Below, piece after piece: positions 7,914 to 15,781 of a stretch of 64,000 nt of DNA. Every line of letters begins with the position of its first letter. Within the stretch, counting starts at the first letter, position 1. A program made the translations under genes and the position numbers. The DNA is from Chitinophaga sp. YR627 (GTDB lineage: Bacteria > Bacteroidota > Bacteroidia > Chitinophagales > Chitinophagaceae), in contig NZ_FOUX01000002.1 in the NCBI RefSeq assembly GCF_900114995.1, positions 248,001 to 312,000 of the forward strand. The letters run 5' to 3'. The notes under the pieces were generated by a model that saw nothing but the letters and a program-made list of their open reading frames with translations, did no database searches and was not told the origin of the DNA.

Positions 7914-8378
7914 ATGGATCAGGCAGTAATTATCAAATTGATTGAACAGGTTATTCTGAGAGAGTATGGTATAAGCGATCGGCATACGGTTAATATTAAG
8001 CCTGCATGGAAGCATGCTTTTTATAATCCGGCGAAGAAAAATAACGAAGGTGCGATTGTTATTAAAAAGAGCATTTTTTCACTATTAGTATTCGCTTTCC
8101 CGATCTTAATTCTTTCGATTGGGTTTATAGCAGAACGCAATTATAAGCTGTTGTTTATTCCAGCCTTTGCAGTTGCTATACTAATCGCCATAAAACATTT
8201 TTACTATAATAAAGCTATGATCGTTAATGCTACTGGCATCACTTTTAATGATCGTACCTACTATTGGAAGGATTATAGCGCTGCGTTTATCAGTATAATA
8301 GTTCTGAACAAATCTTATAATTCAAACCTTATTCTGGGTAAATCATTCAAATCATATCATCACTCTGAAAGTTGGTGA
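7914..8378 (+). CDS. Two-helix membrane protein with frameshifted C-terminus
   Basis: A hypothetical protein of 154 residues as it stands. The N-terminus is soluble (MDQAVIIKLIEQVILREYGI). Two membrane helices follow (about residues 51-71 and 79-96), then a beta-rich tail (MIVNATGITFNDRTYYWKDY) like bacterial PH-type membrane proteins. The present frame ends in SYHHSESW, which is atypical. The frame one base over, from about 8345, reads HIITLKVGEMSVNAVGT and ends WKIQPLRP at a TAA (8455-8457). It fits as the natural C-terminus, so one indel is likely. The ATG at 7914 is preferred to a TTG two codons upstream. Function unknown. Confidence 0.6.
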   Translation: MDQAVIIKLIEQVILREYGISDRHTVNIKPAWKHAFYNPAKKNNEGAIVIKKSIFSLLVFAFPILILSIGFIAERNYKLLFIPAFAVAILIAIKHFYYNKAMIVNATGITFNDRTYYWKDYSAAFISIIVLNKSYNSNLILGKSFKSYHHSESW

Positions 8379-8505
8379 AATGAGTGTAAATGCTGTTGGC
8401 ACTGCGATAAGAGACTTCCAGCCTGTGGAATGGAAAATTCAGCCATTAAGACCCTAAAAGCCTTCTATAATTAACATCAAACGCTTTATCCATCAACTTT
8501 GGTTC

Positions 8506-9117
8506 ATGCAATCAGCACTTCAGGAACTTTACGGAAATATAGATATTTACCTCTTTGATCAACTGCTTAAAGGGACCTATGATAAGTGTAAAAAAATACT
8601 CGATGCAGGCTGCGGAGGCGGGCGCAACCTGGTTTACTTCCTAAAAAACAGCTACGAAGTATATGGTATTGACCCTAATCCCAGTGCAGTATCAGCAGTC
8701 AGAGAATTGTCAGCAACACTGTCTCAGGCTAATGCTGCGGAGAATTTTGTGGTTGCTACTGCCGAAAACCTGCCTTTTGACGATCATTCTTTCGACCTGG
8801 TGATCAGCAGTGCGGTATTGCACTTCGCCCAAAGTCCTGATCATTTCCATGATATGCTCCACTCAATGTGGCGGGTACTGAGACCTGGGGGCTATTTATT
8901 TGCCAGGCTGGCTTCAGATATTGGGATTGAAACACTGGTACAAGATCTGGGTAATGGGCGCTATCTGTTGCCTGATGGTAGTGAACGTTTTTTGGTTAAT
9001 CAGCAATTACTGCTTCAATATACCGAACGCCTCAATGGCCGGCTACACGAACCTATAAAAACCACCAATGTGCAAAACTTACGATGCATGACGACCTGGT
9101 GTTTGCAGAAAGTCTGA
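8506..9117 (+). CDS. Class I SAM-dependent methyltransferase
   Basis: A 203-residue methyltransferase. Motif I is ILDAGCGGGRNLVYFL (about residues 31-46), the acidic end of strand 2 is VYGIDPNPSA, the motif II/III region is ATAENLPFDDHSFDLVISSA, and the post-motif WRVLRPGGYLFARLA is typical of ubiE/COQ5-like enzymes. It is cytoplasmic. A near-consensus -7 box CAACTTTG (8494-8501) ends four bases before the ATG. The substrate is unknown. The flanking genes are unrelated. Confidence 0.9.
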   Translation: MQSALQELYGNIDIYLFDQLLKGTYDKCKKILDAGCGGGRNLVYFLKNSYEVYGIDPNPSAVSAVRELSATLSQANAAENFVVATAENLPFDDHSFDLVISSAVLHFAQSPDHFHDMLHSMWRVLRPGGYLFARLASDIGIETLVQDLGNGRYLLPDGSERFLVNQQLLLQYTERLNGRLHEPIKTTNVQNLRCMTTWCLQKV

Positions 9118-9346
9118 AAAACATGGCTGATCTCCATCCTGTTAAAATAGCTGACGCGATAAAACTCATAAGAAGGAGATGAACTTAGGAGCTGATTATA
9201 CAACAGAGAATCGATTAGCATTCGTAATTGATGCCACCGAAATATATAGTAATAATATGGCTTCTGGAAAATGTACAATGGCTGACGGAATAATTTAATG
9301 ATATTTGTGCCGGAGTCAAAGAATTGTATAAATTATATTCACGATC
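9118..9346. other. Intergenic, nothing recognised
   Basis: No credible reading frame, hairpin or repeat was seen. Confidence 0.3.
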
Positions 9347-10045
9347 ATGATAGATCTATCTCATGCTGAGAATCAGGTACGCTGTGTTACAAACTTCCAG
9401 GATCTTGTTTCCACGCCATTTAGCGGAGAAATAAATGCGATTTGCTGGGCACGTGAACTAACAGGTGATTTTTCTGAGATCGTTAAAAAAGTAACACTAA
9501 GCGAAAATATAACGACCATCGAAGAGGAAGAATTGCTCGAACTTCAATTGAGTGAACAAGGGCAACTCGCACGTGAAATTCTTTTAAATGACTTCAGGTT
9601 ATTAAAGGCACATGGCGCTTCGCCCGTCCTGAATGTGATCAGATATTATGATCGGGATAATGACTATCCCTTTTTCCCAACTGATGTTTATTCCTTTCAC
9701 GTAGATCGTTCCCCTATCCCAACCGATACATTTTTATGTACTTATTATGGCGATCCGAGTGAAATACTCTCAAATTCCCAGGGCCTGCAGAAAGTACTTA
9801 TTCCTGAAATACGTGAGGAACTCAGGAAACTATATAATGGCGCAGATGAAGGCTTTGAGTCATTCTTAACTGAACATTTCTTCGATCTGCACTATCAGGC
9901 CAGGCCAGATGCACATACGACAAACCTGGGCACTGGCAATCTATGGAGATTGGCGGTTGATCATCCGGAAAGTAAAGTACCTCCCTGTCTTCATCGTGCG
10001 CCAGAAGAAAAATCAGGACTGTATAGATTGTTAATGATCTGTTGA
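9347..10045 (+). CDS. DUF1826 family protein
   Basis: A 232-residue soluble protein. The C-terminal half matches DUF1826: YSFHVDRSPIPTDTFLCTYY, then LWRLAVDHP and CLHRAPEEKSGLYRLLM. The HVD pair followed by a distal His (CLHRAP) and Arg resembles the HxD...H iron-binding triad and co-substrate Arg of 2-oxoglutarate/Fe(II) oxygenases, so an iron-dependent double-stranded beta-helix fold is a reasonable guess (inference). The N-terminal part is helical and charged. It is convergent with the 505-residue helical protein gene. The biological role is not established. Confidence 0.75.
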   Translation: MIDLSHAENQVRCVTNFQDLVSTPFSGEINAICWARELTGDFSEIVKKVTLSENITTIEEEELLELQLSEQGQLAREILLNDFRLLKAHGASPVLNVIRYYDRDNDYPFFPTDVYSFHVDRSPIPTDTFLCTYYGDPSEILSNSQGLQKVLIPEIREELRKLYNGADEGFESFLTEHFFDLHYQARPDAHTTNLGTGNLWRLAVDHPESKVPPCLHRAPEEKSGLYRLLMIC

Positions 10046-10127
10046 GTGCAAATCATTAATAGCAAAACGATATATTTAAAGATCCTGCATGAATATAATC
10101 GGTACAGATATGACAAGCTACCGTTGC

Positions 10128-11645
10128 TTATTCTGATGTGTCATATTGCGTGTAATTTTCATGCTGAATCAATGTCAGGACCACGCTATAAGCCGTCTTT
10201 TTCTCCCAGCGTGCTATCAACCAGGCAATAAAGCTCAGGGTGAATATGTCGTTATTTTCCGGGTTACTCAGCAGATTAAAAACCGTCTTTTTATACGCCT
10301 CTTCAAAAGCTACATCAGGCTTTAGCAGGTATTTTTCAACCAGCTTCAGAAACAATAGCACCCGCTCTTCCGAAGTCTTCTGCAGATACTTCTTATATCT
10401 CCGCCGAAAGCTATTTAGCCGGGAAATAGCAAGTTCTGTGTTAGAAAACTGTGCATGGACCAAAATTTCCATCAGATTCTTCCGGATCGTCCATAACATC
10501 CCCATTTTCTTTTCATACCAGGCATCAGTGCGCGTCAGCAACGCCATCTGTTTCAAACTTCTTTTATCATTGCAAAGGGCTAAAAACATTGTCAGACAAA
10601 TTCTCAAGTCCTCAATATCCTCCGGTTTATAAGTATGTTTTATGTTAGAGAGCGATTCCTGCAATACCGAAATCGCATCCTCCGCAAAGTCCGTAAAAAA
10701 CAGGTTGAGTGCAGAAAGTAACTGATGACGCAAATAAAACAATCCCCGATAACGGCTGTCCGTCATCATTAAATCCATCATTTCCCTAAGATAGGATGCA
10801 CTCCTTGCAAAGTCCTTTTGTCTCAGGTGAAAGTTCGCCAATAAATATAAAATGGATATATGGTAAAAGAGATAGGACTGTTTCTTATGCGCCTGATCTT
10901 GTATGAATTGATTTGTCTGATTAATATAACGCTCGATCAATCCATAATTCTGTTGTATCGCAGCATATTCATTAGCGATGTAAAGAATCTGATAAATGGA
11001 CTTATAGGTCATCAGTTCCCGGGCGGAAATTTTGTATTTCCGTATGGTTGTTATCATAAGGGTTGTCAGATTAACGATCTTCCCTTCCAGGTGTATCTCC
11101 TTCAGCTCCTGCCTCAAAAAGGCATACGCCATATTGAGTTTAGCCTCACGTTGCATATACCCCTGATTTCTCAGGAAGCGTGTAGTTAACACTTCGAGGT
11201 CTTCAGCTCCTGGTAGATGGGCATATTGTAACTTCAATAACAGGAGCTCATTCAACAAATTGAACTGCTCCAGCTGTTCAGCCAGTCTTTCTGCCTTATC
11301 CAGACATTTGAAGGCAACCCTGATTACATCATTTTCTAACAGAAAACGCCCTACTACCAGGAGGCGCAGCGCGTCATAGGTCTCAGAATGGTCATTTTCA
11401 AAGGTTTTCTGAGATAGGAATAGCAGCAAATTATCCTGTAGCCGCTTACGCAATGCATGGTAAGCATCATTATTTTTCTCCGATTCGTAAAGCTTATTTA
11501 CACCATTTATATCGTCAGTTTCTATCAAATCAAACAACTGTAGGTTTTTGACATCAGATCTTTTGTTTTTTCGCTTCAAAAACTGTCTAAATAACTCTTT
11601 TTCAGTATTATTTAACAGATTTACCAACTCAGACAATGAGTCCAT
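10128..11645 (-). CDS. Large all-helical (TPR-like) hypothetical protein
   Basis: A 505-residue, Leu/Lys-rich protein with no signal peptide or membrane segment. It looks helical from end to end with TPR-like pairs (KCLDKAERLAEQLEQFNLLN, FARSASYLREMMDLMMTD). There is no enzymatic motif. A scaffold or protein-interaction role is the only inference I can make. The N-terminal MDSLSELVNLLNNTEKELFR and the KRLQDNLLLFLSQK stretch suggest a conserved Bacteroidota family of unknown function. The upstream region carries the near-consensus -7 box TACCTTTA on the minus strand. It is divergent from the YiaA/YiaB-type gene. Confidence 0.75.
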   Translation of the reverse strand: MDSLSELVNLLNNTEKELFRQFLKRKNKRSDVKNLQLFDLIETDDINGVNKLYESEKNNDAYHALRKRLQDNLLLFLSQKTFENDHSETYDALRLLVVGRFLLENDVIRVAFKCLDKAERLAEQLEQFNLLNELLLLKLQYAHLPGAEDLEVLTTRFLRNQGYMQREAKLNMAYAFLRQELKEIHLEGKIVNLTTLMITTIRKYKISARELMTYKSIYQILYIANEYAAIQQNYGLIERYINQTNQFIQDQAHKKQSYLFYHISILYLLANFHLRQKDFARSASYLREMMDLMMTDSRYRGLFYLRHQLLSALNLFFTDFAEDAISVLQESLSNIKHTYKPEDIEDLRICLTMFLALCNDKRSLKQMALLTRTDAWYEKKMGMLWTIRKNLMEILVHAQFSNTELAISRLNSFRRRYKKYLQKTSEERVLLFLKLVEKYLLKPDVAFEEAYKKTVFNLLSNPENNDIFTLSFIAWLIARWEKKTAYSVVLTLIQHENYTQYDTSE

Positions 11646-11787
11646 ATGGATATATTAGATGGTATATTAATATAGCTAAAGGTACAAAATCATAAAATTA
11701 TATCGTCAGTAATTTACACATTCTGGTTTTTTCAGGTCTGATTTACGACCGACATTTGGTTCATATTAACCACTTAAACAAATCAAT

Positions 11788-12255
11788 ATGGAACCGCTAC
11801 AACACAGAACTGACGAAAATTCATCCGCCGCAAAGCAGGGCGAAAAGGCGAGAAACCCTTTTAAGCCGACCGGCGCATTTATAGGAGCTTCCTGGTTCGC
11901 CTTATTGACAGGAACCGTAGGATATTGCATTGGATTATGGAATGCAACAATGCAATTGAACGAAAAAGGCTATTATCTAACTATATTATTATTTGGTCTG
12001 TTTGCCGTAGTCTCCGTACAGAAAAGCGTGAGGGACAGGACTGAAGGACTTCCTGTTACGGACCTTTATTACGGCCTCAGTTGGTTTGCCACGATTGCGG
12101 CAGTGATCCTGTTGACGATTGGCCTCTGGAACGCACAGATGGCACTTAGTGAGAAAGGTTTTTACGCCATGGCATTTTGCCTGAGCATGTTTTCATCCAT
12201 TGCTGTACAGAAGAATACCCGTGACACAAAGATGTCTGAGGAGAAAGAGCTGTAA
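11788..12255 (+). CDS. YiaA/YiaB two-helix domain inner membrane protein
   Basis: A 155-residue membrane protein with two copies of the YiaA/B two-helix domain. Copy 1 is GASWFALLTGTVGYCIGLWN...KGYYLTILLFGLFAVVSVQKS; copy 2 is GLSWFATIAAVILLTIGLWN...KGFYAMAFCLSMFSSIAVQKN. Each helix pair is followed by a charged VRDRT/TRDTK tail. The N-terminal 35 residues are polar and cytoplasmic. The family has no firm function. It is a single-gene unit followed by a strong terminator. Confidence 0.85.
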   Translation: MEPLQHRTDENSSAAKQGEKARNPFKPTGAFIGASWFALLTGTVGYCIGLWNATMQLNEKGYYLTILLFGLFAVVSVQKSVRDRTEGLPVTDLYYGLSWFATIAAVILLTIGLWNAQMALSEKGFYAMAFCLSMFSSIAVQKNTRDTKMSEEKEL

Positions 12256-12275
12256 CGTAGCGGTTACACCCCACC

Positions 12276-12318
12276 ACCCCGCAGCTCCTTGCCTGGCAAG
12301 CCTGCGGGGTTTCCTTAA
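12276..12318 (+). terminator. Terminator after the YiaA/YiaB gene
   Basis: The arms accccgcag (12276-12284) and ctgcggggt (12302-12310) pair perfectly and are followed by ttccttaatt. Confidence 0.75.
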
Positions 12319-12525
12319 TTTACAGGATTAGATTTTCTTAGATTTGCTTCCTTTTGACAACTGGTACTAAACTTGCATACAACAGATAATCTCCTTTCGG
12401 CGGTGCTTTTAAATTTCATCAAGAAGTAAAGCTAAGCAGCAGAAAGGACCTTATACCACAACGAACACAGTATTGCAAAATACCTTGTTCTGGCTGGGGG
12501 AATATCGTAAACTGCTATATTAAAA

Positions 12526-13296
12526 ATGTCTATTAGTCGGGAAGTGAAGAAATCTATGATGCAAAGTGTGAAAGTGATTTTGGGGGTGATATGTATGTTC
12601 ATCAGCGTCGTTACGCGTGCTCAAATGCTGCCGGATACGGTAAACAAAAAACCAAAAACGGTTTATCTTTTTAGTGGCCTGGGAGCAGATTCAAGTATAT
12701 TTATGAACCTGGACCTTCCCGGATATCATAAAGTTTATATCAACTGGATTCCCGCCCTGCCTAAGGAATCAATAACGCAATATGCAACCAGGATAAAGAG
12801 CCAGATCACTGTTGAAAATCCGGACATCATCGGACTTTCTTTTGGGGGAATAGTTGCCGTGGAAATATCCAGGCAGATAAAAGTAGATAAGATGGTCCTG
12901 ATCTCGTCCGTCAAAACAAGAAATGAATTAAACAGGTTCCAGTTTTTCTTCATGAAACTGGGGATGTATCGAATCATTCCCGGTCCGTTAATACGACGGG
13001 CTAATTTTCTCACCTATCAATACTTTGGCGCCCGGTCTCCAAAAGATAAAAAGACATTAACGAATCTGCTGGCACAAACAGATGCATCTTTTTTTCGTTG
13101 GGCATTGGGAAGTATTGCGTACTGGAACAATAACGTAGCACCGGAAAGAACGATTCAGATACACGGCACAGCTGATAGAGTAATAACCGGCAGGCGTGTG
13201 CATGCTGACTATCGCATCAAGGGTGGAGGACACCTTATGGTTTTTAATAAAGCGGATACCATCAGTAAAATAGTCACGCACTACCTGGGAGACTAA
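12526..13296 (+). CDS. Exported alpha/beta hydrolase
   Basis: A 256-residue protein. The hydrophobic stretch VILGVICMFISVV followed by TRAQ is a signal peptide; the start may be the ATG at 12526, or at 12556, which gives a more usual signal length. The nucleophile elbow is IIGLSFGGIVA (Ser), the acid is in GTADRVI, and the His is in GGGHLMVF. This is the full Ser-Asp-His triad of the fold. VYLFSGLGADSS at the start of the domain forms the oxyanion loop. The substrate is unknown. It stands alone between terminators. Confidence 0.82.
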   Translation: MSISREVKKSMMQSVKVILGVICMFISVVTRAQMLPDTVNKKPKTVYLFSGLGADSSIFMNLDLPGYHKVYINWIPALPKESITQYATRIKSQITVENPDIIGLSFGGIVAVEISRQIKVDKMVLISSVKTRNELNRFQFFFMKLGMYRIIPGPLIRRANFLTYQYFGARSPKDKKTLTNLLAQTDASFFRWALGSIAYWNNNVAPERTIQIHGTADRVITGRRVHADYRIKGGGHLMVFNKADTISKIVTHYLGD

Positions 13297-13335
13297 TATG
13301 TCATCATAGTCATAGTTTTCGGGTTACCGTAGTAT

Positions 13336-13533
13336 ATTCGCCTATCCTCCCCGGAATTTCAGATCGGTCAGCGGGTGTCGACTGTTATCGAACCTAATGT
13401 CAAAATACTCCGCACTGGATATATTATATCTCGTTTTTACCATTATAAAGACGAAACTAACATGTATTTTCTGATAGTAGATGGCGAGGTACGCAGGAAA
13501 CGTTATCTTCCCGGGGATCTGCGGCCAGCTTAA
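13336..13533 (+). CDS. Small beta-rich protein lacking an ATG start
   Basis: An open frame from 13333 to a TAA at 13531-13533 reads FQIGQRVSTVIEPNVKIL, then TGYIISRFYHYKDETNMYFL and IVDGEVRRKRYLPGDLRPA. This is regular, protein-like sequence with the alternating pattern of a small SH3/KOW-like barrel and a well-formed C-terminus. There is no ATG. Possible starts are ATT (13336) or GTG (13375), or the 5' end is lost by mutation. It lies 44 bp upstream of a small membrane protein gene, and the two may be cotranscribed. I do not recognise the family. Confidence 0.5.
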   Translation: MRLSSPEFQIGQRVSTVIEPNVKILRTGYIISRFYHYKDETNMYFLIVDGEVRRKRYLPGDLRPA

Positions 13534-13577
13534 CATTTTATCAGAAAACTTCATCGTTTATATACACATCAATACCT

Positions 13578-13979
13578 ATGACCAGATTATTGCTCCGCCA
13601 CCTGTTAATGACCTTGTTTCTTTCATTTGTATTATCAGGCTTTTTCTTTCTTATCTATTATTCCGCTTCAAATCCCGGCTTTGAACAAGGACAGGGACTA
13701 TTTATTATTTTTGGAGTTGCAGAAATTTTCCAGCACTTATTCTTATTCCTGTCTGCGTTACCGGCACTGTCTGTAGGTAAACAAATTAATTTCACAGACA
13801 AAGCAGGTAAACTTGTGCGTTATTTCGGAGGCCCTGTTGCTTTTACAATCCTGTCAATATTAATAATCATTAAGGCAGACTGGTTTGACGAACTGTTGCT
13901 GCTATTGATTCCTAATTTCACTTTTTTGATATTACATATATTATTCTACATCAAACTACCAAAAGAGTTTAGTGAATAG
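13578..13979 (+). CDS. Small four-helix membrane protein
   Basis: A 133-residue, very hydrophobic protein with about four membrane segments (LLMTLFLSFVLSGFFFLIYY; IFQHLFLFLSALPAL; FTILSILIII; LLLLLIPNFTFLILHILFYI). No motif is recognised. It ends before a bidirectional terminator shared with the convergent amine oxidase gene. Function unknown. Confidence 0.65.
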   Translation: MTRLLLRHLLMTLFLSFVLSGFFFLIYYSASNPGFEQGQGLFIIFGVAEIFQHLFLFLSALPALSVGKQINFTDKAGKLVRYFGGPVAFTILSILIIIKADWFDELLLLLIPNFTFLILHILFYIKLPKEFSE

Positions 13980-14031
13980 TTTGTTAGTACCATTGAGACT
14001 GGTATATAATATCGTAGAAGCAGCACGCAAT

Positions 14032-14074
14032 GAAAACGGCAAAGCAGTTGAAAAACTGCCTTGCCGTTTTCATT
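14032..14074. terminator. Bidirectional terminator
   Basis: The arm gaaaacggcaaagcagtt (14032-14049) pairs with aactgccttgccgttttc (14054-14071) around gaaa, with one G-U pair, and is T-rich on both strands. Confidence 0.8.
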
Positions 14075-14094
14075 TCATACACCCTTATCAGTTG

Positions 14095-15768
14095 TCAGCT
14101 GGGTTGCAGCTGACTAACATTATTGGTTTGTTTAGCGTTCGCTGATGGCGCCAGGAATTGGCCCAGCATGATCTCTGCTGTCTGTAAAGCACCTTCTACC
14201 CATCCCTGTGCATCGGAATACGCTTCTCCACAGATATATAATGGTACGTCTGCTATCGGATTGGTGATCTTGTCTCTTACTTCCCAACTCTTGATACCAA
14301 TATTCCAGCTATTCCAGCCACCACCATATGGATCTTCACCCCAGTCGCGGAAAGCAGCACTCTTCACCAGCGGTGTATAATCCAATCCATGCATCTGCTG
14401 CAATTGACGGGATATTTCATCTACCATACGACGAGGCGCCTTGTATTCGTCCCAGGTCTGATTGAATTGTTTCAATACAGGTGCGACGTTCTTTGCACCA
14501 GCTTTATTATCATCATCTCCTACAAACGGATCAGCGATATTTGAATGTGAGAGACCTGCCCTCCAGGCAGCAGAACGCTGTGGCCTTAAGCCGTCCCAGA
14601 AGCCGATGTTATTACCATCATCGTAGCTCGCCAGCAACATCGCTCTGCCATTCACAGCTGGTGAACCATCACTGTTTGGCCAGTAGTATGTTTGTCTTAC
14701 CGGAAGGTCTGTTACGGAACGGCCTGACTGTACAGCAACGAACTTTCCTTCCGCATTGGTATAACCAGCTATTCTCCACCATGGATTCGCATAAGTGGTG
14801 AAAAGTTTGAACAGCGGTCTTGGTGTAACACTATTGATCAATGGCTGGATACGCTTTAACTGAGGACTATCAGGCATGATCAGATCGAGTGCGCGACGAG
14901 GCATAGCAAGGATCAGTTTTCCTGCAATGATAGTTTGCTCGTTAGCGAAATTGAGTGTGAACTGATCGGCTGCATAATCAAAATTAAGCAACCGATGCTC
15001 GAGACGTACGTCTCCCCCATCTTTTTCAAACAATTCTGCCAGCGCAATAGGCACCTGTTGGAAGCCATTGGTAAAGCCTTTGTATTTGGGAGAGATGCCA
15101 AAGTCCGATAAATACCAGGGGATAGCATCGCATGCATTCCAGTTGATCAGGGTCGAATCATAACCACCCGCATCCATACTGAACTGATATGCTTCACTAC
15201 TGATCACCCTGTACAAAAGGTTCCAGAAACCCCATTGGTATAAAGGCAATCCATCAAAAGTAGCTTCTTTTGCCATTTCACGACGCTCATCCTCTGTCAG
15301 ATCAGGGTTAGTAATACCTGGTACGATCTGTTCAATGGCATTAACAATGATAGTACCCGGACCGCTTCCTTCCTCCAGGAAGGACATATTGTAAGGTACC
15401 TTGTCTGGTCTGGTTGCAAAGTCAACCAGACGCAGGTATTCACCACGCAGATATGCCAGATTCTGAGGTTCATCCACCGGAAAATCATAGAGCGTAATCT
15501 TTTCTGCAGCTGGTAATTCAGTGTTCAGGGTTTCGATCAGGTCTACGATCAGTTTCTGGGTATTTTCCAGGATACGCATACCACCCAATTCTGCGGTCAT
15601 GTAAGGAATTTCCGGTGGTTTTACCGAAAGTAAACGTCCGCCTATATGATCGCTACCCTCGAATACTACGATCTTCTGATCAGGAAATTGCTTTTTCAGT
15701 TTCCAGGCGCTATATACTCCGGAAACACCGCCACCTATGATGGCGATATCGATTTGTTCGTTTGCCAT
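14095..15768 (-). CDS. FAD-dependent amine/L-amino-acid oxidase
   Basis: A 557-residue flavoprotein starting MANEQIDIAIIGGGVSGVYS, which holds the FAD-binding GxGxxG motif at once. The second flavin motif is VVFEGSDHIGGRL. The amine-oxidase C-terminal motif is VPLYICGEAYSDAQGWVEGA, with the QGWVEGAL flavin-anchoring segment. WGFWNLLYRV and WNACDAIPWYLSDFG line the substrate domain. There is no signal peptide. The ATG at 15768 leaves a 13-bp gap to the upstream ThDP-enzyme gene; an earlier start would overlap it. Family members oxidise primary amines or aromatic L-amino acids to imines and 2-oxo acids with H2O2. The tight linkage to a 2-oxo-acid decarboxylase or carboligase suggests the two steps are consecutive (inference). 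Confidence 0.85.
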   Translation of the reverse strand: MANEQIDIAIIGGGVSGVYSAWKLKKQFPDQKIVVFEGSDHIGGRLLSVKPPEIPYMTAELGGMRILENTQKLIVDLIETLNTELPAAEKITLYDFPVDEPQNLAYLRGEYLRLVDFATRPDKVPYNMSFLEEGSGPGTIIVNAIEQIVPGITNPDLTEDERREMAKEATFDGLPLYQWGFWNLLYRVISSEAYQFSMDAGGYDSTLINWNACDAIPWYLSDFGISPKYKGFTNGFQQVPIALAELFEKDGGDVRLEHRLLNFDYAADQFTLNFANEQTIIAGKLILAMPRRALDLIMPDSPQLKRIQPLINSVTPRPLFKLFTTYANPWWRIAGYTNAEGKFVAVQSGRSVTDLPVRQTYYWPNSDGSPAVNGRAMLLASYDDGNNIGFWDGLRPQRSAAWRAGLSHSNIADPFVGDDDNKAGAKNVAPVLKQFNQTWDEYKAPRRMVDEISRQLQQMHGLDYTPLVKSAAFRDWGEDPYGGGWNSWNIGIKSWEVRDKITNPIADVPLYICGEAYSDAQGWVEGALQTAEIMLGQFLAPSANAKQTNNVSQLQPS

Positions 15769-15781
15769 AGTGATAATGGTT

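Noticed and set aside
10046..10231. Short plus-strand frame after the DUF1826 gene
   Set aside because: It overlaps the end of the 505-residue helical gene and has no protein-like pattern.
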